A DNA stretch of 64,000 bases from JABFRG01 sp038210445 (GCA_038210445.1 JBBQWQ010000013.1:1-64000); one strand, 5' to 3'. Shown: positions 35,498-46,095, counted from the first letter of the stretch. Notes: generated from the sequence alone by a model not told the origin. Translations and numbers: made by a program.

Positions 35498-35528
35498 GAG
35501 AGGGGAGTGAGCGATGGGCACGCGACCT

Positions 35529-37598
35529 TCAGTCGTCGTCGCCGTCACCGTCGCCCGGCGTGTCGCTCCCGAGAATGGCGCGGAGCTGCGATTCGTGTGC
35601 GCGGCGGTAGGTGCCGTCTTGCCGATACAGCGCGTCGGCCGCGGCTTTCCGCGTGTCCTCGTTGGAAGAGGAAAGCGTCTGCGCCACGAGGGTCGTCGCG
35701 TCGTCGTCGTCTGCGGACACGAGCTGCTGAATGGCGCTCGCGGCGGTGTCGTTCTCGCGCAGGGCTGCGGCGAGCACCTCGCGCTTCTGCGCGTAGGGCA
35801 CGTTGTGCAGCGTACTGAGCGCGCTCGCGCGGAGCTTGGGGTCGGCCAGGTCTTGCTTGGCCAGTGCCACCGCGCGCTCCGGCGCGATCCGCGCCAGCTG
35901 CATCTTGGCCCGCGTGGCCAGCCCGCGGTTCGCGTCCTTCGTCAGTTGTTCCAGAGCCTTGGCGGCCATCGGGCGCGGCACCTCGTCGGCGGCGCCGAGC
36001 GCCACGTTGCGCACCACCGGGTCGGCGTCGGTCATCGCCGCCTGAAACGCCGATGCGTCGCCGCGATTCGCCAGAGCGCCCAGCGCGGTGGCGCGGGTCT
36101 TCACGTGATCGCTCTTGGCGAAGCCGAGGAGCAGCGCGTCCGCCTCCTTGTCGCCCCGCTCGGTCAGCGCCGACAGCGCCTCGTACTTCACCGAGCCTTC
36201 GCCGCGCGAGAGCTCCGCGAGCACGCGCAGGCTCTCTGGATCGCGCCGGTTGCCCAGCGCCCGCAGCGCCACCGCGGCGCTGCTGCCGCGGGTGCGCGCC
36301 ATGTCGAGAAGCGCTCGGCTCGCCTCTGGGCTCGGATCTTCCGCAAGGAGGTTGGCGGCAGCGGCGCTGGCCCGCTTCTTCACCAGCTCGATGGCCAGCT
36401 CCCGCGCCTTGTCGCGACCTTCGGGCATGGTGGCCAGGATGGCGAGCGCGTGGTCGGCGTTCTGCCCCTTTTGTACCATGTTCCCCAGCACTGCCACGCC
36501 GTCCGCGCCCATGTGCGTGGCCAGCTGCGCCACCGTGGCGGCGGCCTCCGGGCTCTCGGCGGCCTTGGCGGCGAGCACCGGAAGCGCCTGGGTCATGCGA
36601 TGGGCGGTGGCGTACGCGGCCGAGGCCCGGGCCAGCTGCGGGTCGGCGTCCGTCAGGTGCTCCATCATCAGCGCCTCCACCTCCGGGCCCTCGGTGTTGG
36701 CCAGCGCCTGCATCGCCACCCGCTGAGCTCGCGGGCTTGCACCGCGCGCTGCACCCATGAGTGAGGCTCGGCCTTCGGGCGTATCGGTCAGCGCGTCGGC
36801 TGCGTTGTCGCCGTCGGCGCTGTCGAGCATCGCGGTGAGCTTGGCGCGCGCGTCGTCGCCGCCGGTGGCGCCCATGGCGGCCAGCGCTGCGTTCCGTACC
36901 GTGGGCGCCGGATGGTCCAAAAACGAGCTCACCAGCGCGTCGGTTGAAGGGTCTGCTGCCTTGCGCAACGCATCGAGCAAGCGCACCACGCGATCGTTGG
37001 GCATCGAGCCGAGGAGCGGCGTCACCAGGTCCAGCGCCGAAGGGTCGGCGGCCTCGGCGAGGGCCAGCGTGGCCTCCACCCGATCGCCGATGGGACCCTT
37101 GCGACCCATCTCGCGCACGTCTTCCCGCGGCCCGCCGTAGGGGCTCTTGGCGAGCGCCGCCACGGCCGAAACGCGCACGGTCGGGTCCAGGTCCTTGAGC
37201 ACCGCGCGGAGCAGCTCGTGCGCGTGCTCGGTGTGCACGGTGTCGATGGCGTCGACGATGCACGTGCGCATGTCGGTGCTCTTTCGCGCAGCGAGCGCGG
37301 CAATCAACAAATCGGCGGCGCGATCCGTGCGCAGCTCGCCCATCGCGCGTGCGGCCTCGCACACCGCGTTCGAGCTCGCGGCCCGCGTAAGGTCTGCGTC
37401 GCGCGCATCCTCCAGGTTCTCGGCGCTGGGGGCGCTCACGAAGAACGAAGACAGCGGGAACGAAGGCCCGCGATCCGGAGCCGTCGCGGCGCCGTGGCGC
37501 GCGCTCCCCGCCGCATGGTCCGCCGACGCGAGCGGCCGCAGGGCGAAGAACGCCGCCACCGCCAGAGACCCAAAGGTTGCCACTTTCCACCGATTCAA
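35529..37598 (-). CDS. HEAT-repeat protein with N-terminal signal/anchor segment
   Basis: 689 residues from TTG 37598, chosen because AGGAG lies 7 nt upstream and the next residues form a signal/anchor (WKVATFGSLAVAAFFALRPLASA). The frame is open further upstream, but that part is Arg-rich and improbable. Residues ~90-680 are a long array of HEAT/armadillo-like helical repeats (TDRAADLLIAALAARKSTD, DPTVRVSAVAALAKSPYG, APTVRNAALAAMGATGGDDA, DPVVRNVALGAADEV). The tail is very acidic (GDGDGDDD). It is probably a periplasmic or membrane-anchored protein-binding scaffold. It is divergent from the subtilase, so the two may be functionally linked. Confidence 0.8.
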   Translation of the reverse strand: MNRWKVATFGSLAVAAFFALRPLASADHAAGSARHGAATAPDRGPSFPLSSFFVSAPSAENLEDARDADLTRAASSNAVCEAARAMGELRTDRAADLLIAALAARKSTDMRTCIVDAIDTVHTEHAHELLRAVLKDLDPTVRVSAVAALAKSPYGGPREDVREMGRKGPIGDRVEATLALAEAADPSALDLVTPLLGSMPNDRVVRLLDALRKAADPSTDALVSSFLDHPAPTVRNAALAAMGATGGDDARAKLTAMLDSADGDNAADALTDTPEGRASLMGAARGASPRAQRVAMQALANTEGPEVEALMMEHLTDADPQLARASAAYATAHRMTQALPVLAAKAAESPEAAATVAQLATHMGADGVAVLGNMVQKGQNADHALAILATMPEGRDKARELAIELVKKRASAAAANLLAEDPSPEASRALLDMARTRGSSAAVALRALGNRRDPESLRVLAELSRGEGSVKYEALSALTERGDKEADALLLGFAKSDHVKTRATALGALANRGDASAFQAAMTDADPVVRNVALGAADEVPRPMAAKALEQLTKDANRGLATRAKMQLARIAPERAVALAKQDLADPKLRASALSTLHNVPYAQKREVLAAALRENDTAASAIQQLVSADDDDATTLVAQTLSSSNEDTRKAAADALYRQDGTYRRAHESQLRAILGSDTPGDGDGDDD

Positions 37599-37728
37599 CG
37601 TGGAGCTCCTGTTCGCAGATGTTGCCGCAGGCCGCGCGGCGCCGGGAGGGGAACGCCGAAAGGGGGGCACCACCTTCCACGTCGTCGCCGCACGAATGAC
37701 AGACACCCCCGCGGAAGGTTCCGTTGGG

Positions 37729-37745
37729 TCGCACCTTAGGTGCGA
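37729..37745. promoter_or_regulatory. Perfect inverted repeat (operator candidate)
   Basis: TCGCACCTTAGGTGCGA is a perfect 7-bp inverted repeat around a TTA centre. It sits in the 305-bp region between the HEAT-repeat gene (start 37598) and the subtilase gene (start 37904). The layout fits a dimeric repressor or activator site controlling one or both divergent genes. No regulator is encoded nearby. The rest of 37599-37903 shows no gene, only a G-rich stretch and an AT-richer patch near 37825-37850. Confidence 0.4.
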
Positions 37746-37903
37746 TACGTCCCTACGTTGCGACGCCCAAACGCCAGGCTTGCCACGGGAGCAGAACGTG
37801 CGCACGCTTGTTCGGGAATAGAAGGCGCTATTTTTCCGTATCTTGTCGTGGCCGCAGCCGGCCAACGAGAACTTCAGAGTCTACGGTGCGTCCAAGGAGA
37901 ATC

Positions 37904-39664
37904 ATGAACACTCGCTTCCGAACCGTCCTGGGCCTCGCAGCCCTCTCGCTCCTGGTTGTTCCAGGCGCCGCCCGCGCCGAGCAGGCCAACGAAAACGGGC
38001 CCGACGACGGGTACCTCGCCGACCTCGCAGGCGAGGGCAACGCGTACGGAAGCGGCGCCATCGTGGTCGACCTTCGCGACGACGTCAGCGAGGCCGATGT
38101 GGCCGCGCTCGAAGCCAAGGTCGGCATCAAGCTCCGCGACAACAGCCCGGGCATCACCGACGACGGGCACATCGACGTCGCCGACGTCGACCCTGCGCAG
38201 CGCGACCGCATTCTCGATCTCCTGAATCACGATTCGCGGGTCGAAGCTGCCGAGGCGGTCTCCAGCGTATCCGCCTACTTCGTGCCGAACGACCCCAAGT
38301 ACGCCGACCAGTGGCACCTCAAGCGCGTCGGCTCCGAGACCGCGTGGGAGTACACCTGCGGACGCGGCGTCACCGTCGCCGTCATCGACACTGGCGTGGC
38401 CTGCTACGACAAGGGGCCCTTCACCAAGGGCACCGATCTCGCAGGCACCCGCTGCGTCGACGGCTACAACTTCGTCAGCAACAACGCCGACGCGTACGAC
38501 GACCACGGCCACGGCACCCACGTCGCCGGCACCATCGCCCAGACCACCAACAATGGCCTCGGCGTCGCCGGTCTCGCGTACTGCGCAAACCTGATGCCCA
38601 TCAAGGTGCTCTCCGGCAGCGGCTCCGGCACCAACACCAACGTCGCCGAGGGCATTCGCTTCGCGGCGGACCACGGCGCGCAGGTCATCAACCTTTCGCT
38701 CGGCGGTCCCTTCTCCAGCAAGGTCATCGAAAACGCCGTGAACCATGCGCTCGCCAAGGGCGTCATCGTGGTGGCCGCCGCCGGCAACAGCGGCAAATCC
38801 GTGGGCTACCCCGCCGCGTACAAGGGCGTCATCGCCGTCAGCGCCACCGACAAGAACGACAACGTCGCGTGGTTCTCGTCGCGCGGCCCGCAGGTCGTCA
38901 TCGGCGCCCCCGGCGTCGGCGTTACCCAGCAGACCATCTGCGAGGGCGGCAAGAACAAGTGCGAGATCTTCGGCGTCTTCAACGGCACCAGCATGGCCTC
39001 GCCGCACGTCGCCGGCGCTGCCGCCATGCTCGTGGGGCAGGGCATCACCGACAAGGACGCAGTCGAGAGCCTGCTCACCTCTACCGCCACGCCCAAGGAC
39101 GACAAGAACCTCTTCGGCGCCGGCATCATGAACGCCGACGCAGCGCTGGCCAAGGCCCACTGGACGCACTTCGGCATCCGCCTCTTCGCGCTTCTCGCCG
39201 CGTTCCTCTTCGTGGCGAGCAAGATCAAGAGCGCCAAGGGCAAGGTCACCGGCGCGAAGGGCGCCATGGTCTTCGGCGCGCTCCTCGCCGGCACCGGCCT
39301 CCTCCCGTTCGCGCCGCTCCTTCACTTGGAAACCCTGGCCGGCCCGGCGCGGCCCATCATCGACGCCCTGGCGCGCCCGCTCGGTGAGTGGGACATGCTC
39401 CTCGGCGTGGGCCTCCACAAGTGGGCTCTCCTGGCCACCGCGGCCCCGGCCATCCTCGGCACGCTGCTGTTCTTCGGCGTGAAGAAGCTTCGTCCGCTGG
39501 TCGGTGGTCTCGCCCTCGGCACCGCGGCCCTCGCGGCGCAGATTGCCATCCAGGCCGACGTTCAGTTCGCCTTCGGTAGCTTCGCGCTCCGCTTGGTCAT
39601 GGCCGCCACGGTAGTGGCGTCTCTGTTCCTCGCCCGCATGAATCTCGACGCCAAGGACAGCTAA
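37904..39664 (+). CDS. Subtilisin-like serine protease (S8) with C-terminal membrane domain
   Basis: 586 residues; AGGAGA precedes the ATG by 4-5 nt. The signal peptide ends in AARA (~residue 25). An I9-like propeptide occupies ~45-125 (IVVDLRDDVSEADVAALEAK). The catalytic domain has Asp162 (AVIDTG), His203 (HGHGTHVAGT), oxyanion Asn295 (AAAGNSG) and Ser363 (NGTSMASPHVAG), so it should be active. From ~425 to 578 there are about five hydrophobic segments (FALLAAFLFVASK, MVFGALLAGTGLLPFAP, GTLLFFGVKKL, ALAAQIAIQ, MAATVVASLFLA). Most secreted subtilases lack this, so it is membrane-tethered with the catalytic domain outside the cytoplasm. Confidence 0.9.
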   Translation: MNTRFRTVLGLAALSLLVVPGAARAEQANENGPDDGYLADLAGEGNAYGSGAIVVDLRDDVSEADVAALEAKVGIKLRDNSPGITDDGHIDVADVDPAQRDRILDLLNHDSRVEAAEAVSSVSAYFVPNDPKYADQWHLKRVGSETAWEYTCGRGVTVAVIDTGVACYDKGPFTKGTDLAGTRCVDGYNFVSNNADAYDDHGHGTHVAGTIAQTTNNGLGVAGLAYCANLMPIKVLSGSGSGTNTNVAEGIRFAADHGAQVINLSLGGPFSSKVIENAVNHALAKGVIVVAAAGNSGKSVGYPAAYKGVIAVSATDKNDNVAWFSSRGPQVVIGAPGVGVTQQTICEGGKNKCEIFGVFNGTSMASPHVAGAAAMLVGQGITDKDAVESLLTSTATPKDDKNLFGAGIMNADAALAKAHWTHFGIRLFALLAAFLFVASKIKSAKGKVTGAKGAMVFGALLAGTGLLPFAPLLHLETLAGPARPIIDALARPLGEWDMLLGVGLHKWALLATAAPAILGTLLFFGVKKLRPLVGGLALGTAALAAQIAIQADVQFAFGSFALRLVMAATVVASLFLARMNLDAKDS

Positions 39665-39802
39665 GGTCCACCCGTCAACGTCGAGCGCCGGATCGCCCAC
39701 GCGGTCCGGCGCTCCGCTTTTGTGGGTGGGTTTTCCGGCATTTGGATGGGATCCCGCGAAAGCCCACACAGGCGGAGCGGCGGTGATAGGCTCCTCGGAG
39801 GC

Positions 39803-40915
39803 ATGTCGCTCAAGATCGACCAGGACCACTCTCGCTTTCGCCAGATCGTCAAAGGGAAGATCCGCGAGAACCTCCGGAAGTACATCTCTTCGGGGGAGCT
39901 CATCGGAAAACAGGGGAAGGAAACCATCTCCATCCCCATCCCGCAGATCGACATCCCGCACTTTCGCTTCGGCGACAAGCAGCAGGGTGGCACGGGTCAG
40001 GGCGAGGGCAACCCCGGCGACGCCATGGGCGGAAGCGAGCAAGAAGGGGAGGGCGACGGCAAGAAGGCCGGCCAGGGCGAAGGCCAGCACGCGCTCGAGG
40101 TCGACGTGTCGCTCGATGAGCTCGCGGCCATCCTCGGCGAAGAGCTCGAGCTCCCGGACATTCAAGACAAGGGCAAGAGCAAGATCATCAACGCCAAGGA
40201 CCGCTACACCGGCGTGCGCCGGGTCGGTCCCGAGTCGCTGCGGCACTTTCGCCGCACCTACCGCGAGGCCCTGAAGCGGCAGATCTCCGTCGGCTCGTAC
40301 TCGCCCGAGAAGCCGGTCATCATCCCCATTCCCGACGACAAGCGCTACCGCAGCTGGAAGACCGAAGCCGAGCCGGTGGCCAACGCTGTCATCATTTACA
40401 TGATGGACGTGTCGGGCTCCATGGGCGACGAGCAGAAGGAGATCGTCCGCATCGAGAGCTTCTGGATCGATGCCTGGCTCCAGCGTCAGTACAAGGGCCT
40501 CGAGAGCCGCTTCATCATCCACGACGCGGTGGCCCGCGAGGTCGACCGCGATACGTTCTTCCACACCCGGGAGAGCGGCGGCACGATGATCTCGAGCGCC
40601 TACAAGCTTTGCAGCCAGCTCATCGACGACCACTATCCGCCCGAAGAGTGGAACATCTATCCATTCCACTTTTCGGACGGCGACAACTGGTCGATGGACG
40701 ACACGCTTCTCTGCGTCGACATCCTCCGCCAGAAGATCCTCCCGCGGGCCAATGTGTTCGCCTACGGCCAGGTGGAGAGCCCCTACGGCTCCGGCCAGTT
40801 CATCAAGGACCTGAAAGAGCACTTCGGGGCCGACGAGCGGGTGGTCACTTCCGAGATTCGCGACAAGGACGCCATCGTCCAGTCGATCAAAGAGTTCCTC
40901 GGCAAGGGCAAGTAG
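39803..40915 (+). CDS. yeaH: YeaH/YhbH family protein (DUF444), vWA-like
   Basis: 370 residues. The N-terminal DHSRFRQIVKGKIRENLRKY and the MIDAS-like MDVSGSMGDEQKE (Asp202, Ser204, Ser206) identify the YeaH/YhbH family. In E. coli and Bacillus it functions with the PrkA/YeaG kinase and SpoVR in nitrogen-starvation, stationary-phase or sporulation responses. A Gly/Gln/Glu-rich low-complexity segment (~60-95) is longer than usual. ATG 39803 has GGAGG but only 1 nt from it; the conserved N-terminus still supports it. It is the first of a four-gene run with spoVR. Confidence 0.9.
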   Translation: MSLKIDQDHSRFRQIVKGKIRENLRKYISSGELIGKQGKETISIPIPQIDIPHFRFGDKQQGGTGQGEGNPGDAMGGSEQEGEGDGKKAGQGEGQHALEVDVSLDELAAILGEELELPDIQDKGKSKIINAKDRYTGVRRVGPESLRHFRRTYREALKRQISVGSYSPEKPVIIPIPDDKRYRSWKTEAEPVANAVIIYMMDVSGSMGDEQKEIVRIESFWIDAWLQRQYKGLESRFIIHDAVAREVDRDTFFHTRESGGTMISSAYKLCSQLIDDHYPPEEWNIYPFHFSDGDNWSMDDTLLCVDILRQKILPRANVFAYGQVESPYGSGQFIKDLKEHFGADERVVTSEIRDKDAIVQSIKEFLGKGK

Positions 40916-40948
40916 ACCCCGCTCCAGGTTCGAGGGTACCATCGCCGC

Positions 40949-42508
40949 ATGAGCGAGTTCGCCCTCAAGACGGCACTTCCGCAGTATCTCCGCCAAGAGC
41001 AGGAGCTGATTCAACGGCTGGCCGCCGAAGCGGGCCTCGACTTCTTCCCCATCGTCTTCGAGATCCTCTCGTACGATCAGATGAACGAGATTGCGGCCTA
41101 CGGCGGTTTCCCCAACCGCTACCCGCACTGGCGCCATGGCATGGAGTACGAGCGGCTCGCCAAGAGCTACGAGTACGGCCTCTCGAAGATCTACGAGATG
41201 GTCATCAACAACAATCCCTCCTACGCCTACCTCCTGGAGGGGAACTCGCTGGTCGACCAGAAGCTCGTGATGGCGCACGTCTGCGCCCACGTCGACTTCT
41301 TCAAGAACAACTTCGCGTTTCGCTCCACCGATCTCGACGTCGGCGGCAAGACCGTCGACCCCGCCAATCGCCCGAAGAACTACGATCCCAACCGCCGCTG
41401 GATCGACAAGATGGCGAACCACGGCTCGCGGGTGCGCAAGCACATTGCCCGGCTCGGCATCAACAAGGTCGAAGAGTTCATCGACCACTGTCTTTCGCTT
41501 GAGAACCTCATCGACCCTCACGCCGCCTTCCACGGCAAGCGGAAGAAGATCGTAGAGGACGAAGACGCCACCGCCGAGGTGCCGCGCCTCAAGTCCAAAG
41601 ACTACATGCAGTCTTTCATCAACCCCGAGGAGTACCTCGACAAGCAGCGCCAGAAGATGGAGGCCGAGAAGGAGCGCCAGAAGCGCTTCCCCGAGCGTCC
41701 GGAGCGCGACGTCCTCGGGTTTCTTCTCGAGCACGCCCCGCTCGAGCGCTGGGAGCACGACGTCCTCGAGATCATCCGCGAGGAGGCGCTCTACTTCGTT
41801 CCGCAGATGCAGACCAAGATCATGAACGAGGGGTGGGCCACCTACTGGCACTCCAAGCTCCTCACCGAGAAGATCCTCAACGCCTCGGAGATCATCGACT
41901 ACGCCGAGAACGCCGCGGGCGTACTCGCCACCAGCGGCGGCCGGCTGAACCCCTACAAGCTGGGGGTCGAGCTCTACCGCAACATCGAAGAGCGCTGGAA
42001 CAAGGGGCAGTTCGGCAAAGAGTGGGAAGAGTGCGACGATCTGGAAGCCAAGCGTCACTGGAACCTGCGCCTGGGGCTGGGCAAGAAGAAGCTGATGGAG
42101 GTGCGTGCACTCTACAACGATGTCACCTTCATCGACGAGTTCCTCACCGCGGAGTTCTGCCGCGAGCAGAAGCTCTTCACCTTTGCGTACTCCAACCGCA
42201 ACGAGCGCTTCGAGATCGAGACCCGCGAGTTCAAAGCGGTGAAGGAGAAGCTGCTCTTCCAGCTCACCAACGCCGGCAACCCGTTCATCTACGTCGAAGA
42301 CGCCAACCACGAGAACAAGGGCGAGCTCTACTTGCGGCACGACCACCAGGGCCTCGATCTAAAGGTCGACTACGCCAAGGAAGTCATGCGCAGCCTGGTG
42401 CGGGTGTGGAAGCGCCCAGTGAACCTCGCCAGCGTCACCGAGACCAAGCACGTCACCTACCGCTACGACGGCGCCGAGCACTCGCAGAAGACGGGAAAAG
42501 CCGCATGA
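40949..42508 (+). CDS. spoVR: SpoVR family protein
   Basis: 519 residues, normal for SpoVR. Conserved blocks include GLDFFPIVFEILSYDQMNEIAAYGG (start of the family signature), MAHVCAHVDFFKNN, IMNEGWATYWHSKLL and ELYRNIEERWNKGQFG. The biochemical activity is unknown; it is needed for spore cortex in Bacillus and acts with YeaG/YeaH in enterobacteria. It is 33 bp after yeaH and overlaps the following gene by ATGA, so the block is an operon. prkA, the third partner, is at 60250. Confidence 0.95.
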   Translation: MSEFALKTALPQYLRQEQELIQRLAAEAGLDFFPIVFEILSYDQMNEIAAYGGFPNRYPHWRHGMEYERLAKSYEYGLSKIYEMVINNNPSYAYLLEGNSLVDQKLVMAHVCAHVDFFKNNFAFRSTDLDVGGKTVDPANRPKNYDPNRRWIDKMANHGSRVRKHIARLGINKVEEFIDHCLSLENLIDPHAAFHGKRKKIVEDEDATAEVPRLKSKDYMQSFINPEEYLDKQRQKMEAEKERQKRFPERPERDVLGFLLEHAPLERWEHDVLEIIREEALYFVPQMQTKIMNEGWATYWHSKLLTEKILNASEIIDYAENAAGVLATSGGRLNPYKLGVELYRNIEERWNKGQFGKEWEECDDLEAKRHWNLRLGLGKKKLMEVRALYNDVTFIDEFLTAEFCREQKLFTFAYSNRNERFEIETREFKAVKEKLLFQLTNAGNPFIYVEDANHENKGELYLRHDHQGLDLKVDYAKEVMRSLVRVWKRPVNLASVTETKHVTYRYDGAEHSQKTGKAA

Positions 42509-42921
42509 ACGCCGTCGACCCCACGCATTGGCTCCTTCGCTTCACGCCGGCCGAGTGGATCCGCGCGGCGATGAAGGAGCTGCGGTCGGCGGAGGCGGCG
42601 TACGAGGTGCGGAACGCACGTGCGGGGCTCGCGGGCTTGCGTCGGGCTGCCGGCATGGCCCTCAATGGCGCGCTCATCCTCGAGCCCAGCGACGCGTGGG
42701 GGCGCACCTACGTCGAGCACCTGCAGGCGCTCGCGCAAGACGCCACGGTGCCGGAGCCCGTGCAGCGGGCGGCCCGCGCGCTCCTCGACACACCTCCGCC
42801 GACGTCGACGCAGATCGTGGTGCTGCGCACGCCGGCCCAGGACGAGCGACTGCGCGAGGCCGCCAAGGACGTCATCGCCCACGCCTATGCGGTGGTGGTG
42901 CGCAACGGAGCCGCGTCGTGA
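42505..42921 (+). CDS. Hypothetical protein, possibly HEPN-like
   Basis: 138 residues, ATG 42505 overlapping the spoVR stop. It is helix-rich, with a pattern of paired long helices (AEWIRAAMKELRSAEAAYEV, AGLAGLRRAAGMALNGALIL, AKDVIAHAYAVVVRNGAA). HEPN-type small helical bundles look like this, but no R-x4-6-H motif is convincing, so the name is tentative. Position inside the yeaH-spoVR run suggests a link to that stress system. The stop overlaps the next gene by 4 bp. Confidence 0.6.
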   Translation: MNAVDPTHWLLRFTPAEWIRAAMKELRSAEAAYEVRNARAGLAGLRRAAGMALNGALILEPSDAWGRTYVEHLQALAQDATVPEPVQRAARALLDTPPPTSTQIVVLRTPAQDERLREAAKDVIAHAYAVVVRNGAAS

Positions 42922-44108
42922 GGCAGCTGGCCGTGCTGCTCGCCATCACGGCGGTGGGCTGCGGCGACGCGCCGCCGAAGGACGCAAAGAGCGCACAAAA
43001 CGTCGGAGTGGCCGTTGCCTCGGCCACCGCCGCCGCGCACGATGCGGATCGCACGCGACCCCCGGAGCCGCCCGCGGCCGGTACCGCGACGCCTCCCGCG
43101 CCCGCAGCGCCCAAGCGCGTGTATCCGCCGGCGCGCCCCGCGACCGTCGCGTTGGTGTCCGGTGCAGCCGACCCTTCGCCGGAGCAGCGTGCGGTAGACG
43201 CCGAGCTCAAGAAGGGTGACGAGGCCTCCGAGAAGGGCGATCTCGCCGCCGCAACCAAGGCGTACCAGGCCGCGCAAAAGCTCGCGCCGAAGCAGGCCGC
43301 GCCGCTGGTCGGTCTGGCCCGCACCAAGGTCGCTGCGGTGGACCTCCCCATGGACTTCGCCGTCGGCAAGGGCAACAAAGTCATCGCCGAAGGGGCTCGC
43401 GACCTGAGGCGCGCCCTCGATCTCGACCCCACGTTCGGGCCCGCCCAGGTGGAGTACGGCCGCACGCTCCTCTTGCTGGGCGACGCCGACAAGGCGCTGG
43501 CTGCGCTCAAAGAAGGCGCGCGTCTGATGCCGCAGGAGGCCGAGGCACAGTCGGCGCTGGGGGTCGCATTGCTCGCGCTGGGCAAGGGCGACGAGGCAGT
43601 GCCGCCCATGACTCGGGCGGCGGAGCTCGACCCCGGAAGTGCGGCCCGCCACGGCAACCTGGGCACGGTGCTGCTCATGCGCGGCCGCGTACGCGACGCC
43701 ATCGGCGAGTACGAGGTGCAGGTCGCCCTGGCCGACGCCGATCCGCGCGCCCACTCGGATCTGGGCACTGCGCTGCTCGCACAAAACGAAGTGGAGCGCG
43801 CCATCGGCGAGCTGCGCCGGGCCATCGCCCTCGACCCCAAGCGCGCGACGTTCCACTCCAACCTGGGCTACGCGTTCCAGGCGAAGGGTCAGCTGAAAGA
43901 GGCCATCGGCGAGTACGAGGCCGCCCTCAAGATCGATAACAAGCTCGTGAGCGCGTGGATCAACCTTGCCACCGCCCTCTCGAAGGACCCAGCCACGCGC
44001 AAAAAGGCACGCGACGCGCTCGAAACGGCGAAGAAGCTCGACCCCTCAGACCCGCGCGTGCGCGCCAACCTCGACGAGCTCGACGCCCTCGAGAAACTAC
44101 AGAAGTAG
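42918..44108 (+). CDS. TPR lipoprotein in yeaH-spoVR operon
   Basis: 396 residues; GTG 42918 overlaps the previous stop. The signal sequence is short (LAVLLAITAVGC) with lipobox Cys at residue 15. A Pro/Ala-rich linker (~40-90) is followed by 7-8 TPR units (GDLAAATKAYQAAQKLAPK, QVEYGRTLLLLGDADKAL, HSNLGYAFQAKGQLKEAIG, WINLATALSKDPA). Probably outer-membrane anchored, TPR array in the periplasm. Inclusion in the stress operon is unusual; it may couple the response to the envelope (inference). Confidence 0.8.
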   Translation: MRQLAVLLAITAVGCGDAPPKDAKSAQNVGVAVASATAAAHDADRTRPPEPPAAGTATPPAPAAPKRVYPPARPATVALVSGAADPSPEQRAVDAELKKGDEASEKGDLAAATKAYQAAQKLAPKQAAPLVGLARTKVAAVDLPMDFAVGKGNKVIAEGARDLRRALDLDPTFGPAQVEYGRTLLLLGDADKALAALKEGARLMPQEAEAQSALGVALLALGKGDEAVPPMTRAAELDPGSAARHGNLGTVLLMRGRVRDAIGEYEVQVALADADPRAHSDLGTALLAQNEVERAIGELRRAIALDPKRATFHSNLGYAFQAKGQLKEAIGEYEAALKIDNKLVSAWINLATALSKDPATRKKARDALETAKKLDPSDPRVRANLDELDALEKLQK

Positions 44109-44171
44109 GCGGCGCCGAAGCGCGGGGGGCCGTCCTCTGTCGTCGTCGCGGCCACGGGTGCCTGTGCGACG

Positions 44172-44247
44172 AAGGAACGGACCCTCCCTTGCGTTTGTCG
44201 GCCAGCGTTTCTCGGCTGGCAGTTCCTTGGCGGGTGGGGGACCCGCC
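44172..44247. terminator. Two stacked hairpins in convergent intergenic region (bidirectional terminator candidate)
   Basis: AAGGAAC (44172-44178) pairs with GTTCCTT (44222-44228) around an inner stem GCCAGC/GCTGGC (44201-44206, 44215-44220). Immediately after comes GGCGGGT-GGGGG-ACCCGCC (44229-44247), a perfect 7-bp hairpin. The block sits in the 145 bp between the convergent TPR lipoprotein and rhlE-side small gene, and no T-tract follows. A bidirectional end for both transcripts is likely; the exact mechanism is unproven. Confidence 0.45.
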
Positions 44248-44253
44248 CGGGGC

Positions 44254-44445
44254 TCAGCTCTCGTCTTCCTCGGGAATCGGCTGCGGACCGGGGATGATTC
44301 CCGCGATGTCCGGATCTTCGCCTTCGGCGCCGGCGGGGCGGATGGGCTTGTCCTTGAGGCGCTGCACGCGCTTCGCTTCTTTTTCCTTCTGGCGATCCTG
44401 ACGAAGGCGTTCTTTTTGGCGTTTTTGTAGGCTGGGGTTCGACAT
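44254..44445 (-). CDS. Small basic/charged protein downstream of rhlE
   Basis: 63 residues. The N-terminal half is a Lys/Arg-rich helix (LQKRQKERLRQDRQKEKEAK) and the C-terminal half is acidic and Pro-rich (IIPGPQPIPEEDES). ATG 44445 has AAGGA 9 nt upstream within the rhlE 3' end; a GTG at 44451 is also possible. Small proteins with this arrangement are common next to RhlE-type helicases in related bacteria and may bind RNA or the helicase, but I do not know a verified function. Confidence 0.65.
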   Translation of the reverse strand: MSNPSLQKRQKERLRQDRQKEKEAKRVQRLKDKPIRPAGAEGEDPDIAGIIPGPQPIPEEDES

Positions 44446-44447
44446 GC

Positions 44448-45839
<1,392 letters not shown>

Positions 45840-46065
45840 GGGTAACCTACTGGAGCGGCGTTTTCGCGGTCTCCCGTCGAGCCGCGAGGACCGGAAGTGT
45901 GCTCAAACGTGTCGCGTGAGCCAACGCGGATGTAGCGCGCGCCGCGTTTCGAAGCAAGCACCGCGCGCCGCGGCACGGTTGTCGCTACTGCGTGTGGCAT
46001 GCACGCCAAGCGCCACCGCATTGCAAGCGACAACGACAAAACGACTCGCCTTTTTCCATCGAGGG

Positions 46066-46095
46066 TTGACCCGAAACTTTCGTTCCGCCTAGGCT
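46066..46095 (+). promoter_or_regulatory. Possible housekeeping-type promoter of the cold-shock gene
   Basis: TTGACC (46066-46071), an 18-bp spacer, then TAGGCT (46090-46095) fits a sigma-70-like promoter. The predicted start near 46102 would give a leader of about 97 nt before the ATG at 46199, matching the long 5' leaders usual for cold-shock mRNAs. The remaining part of 45840-46198 contains no gene that I can support and must also hold the leftward rhlE promoter. Confidence 0.3.

Noticed and set aside
37874..42346. Very long open frame (~1490 codons) antisense to the subtilase, yeaH and spoVR genes
   Set aside because: It covers three clear genes on the other strand and its protein is Glu/Val/Leu/Arg-rich without motifs. 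High GC leaves such shadow frames open.
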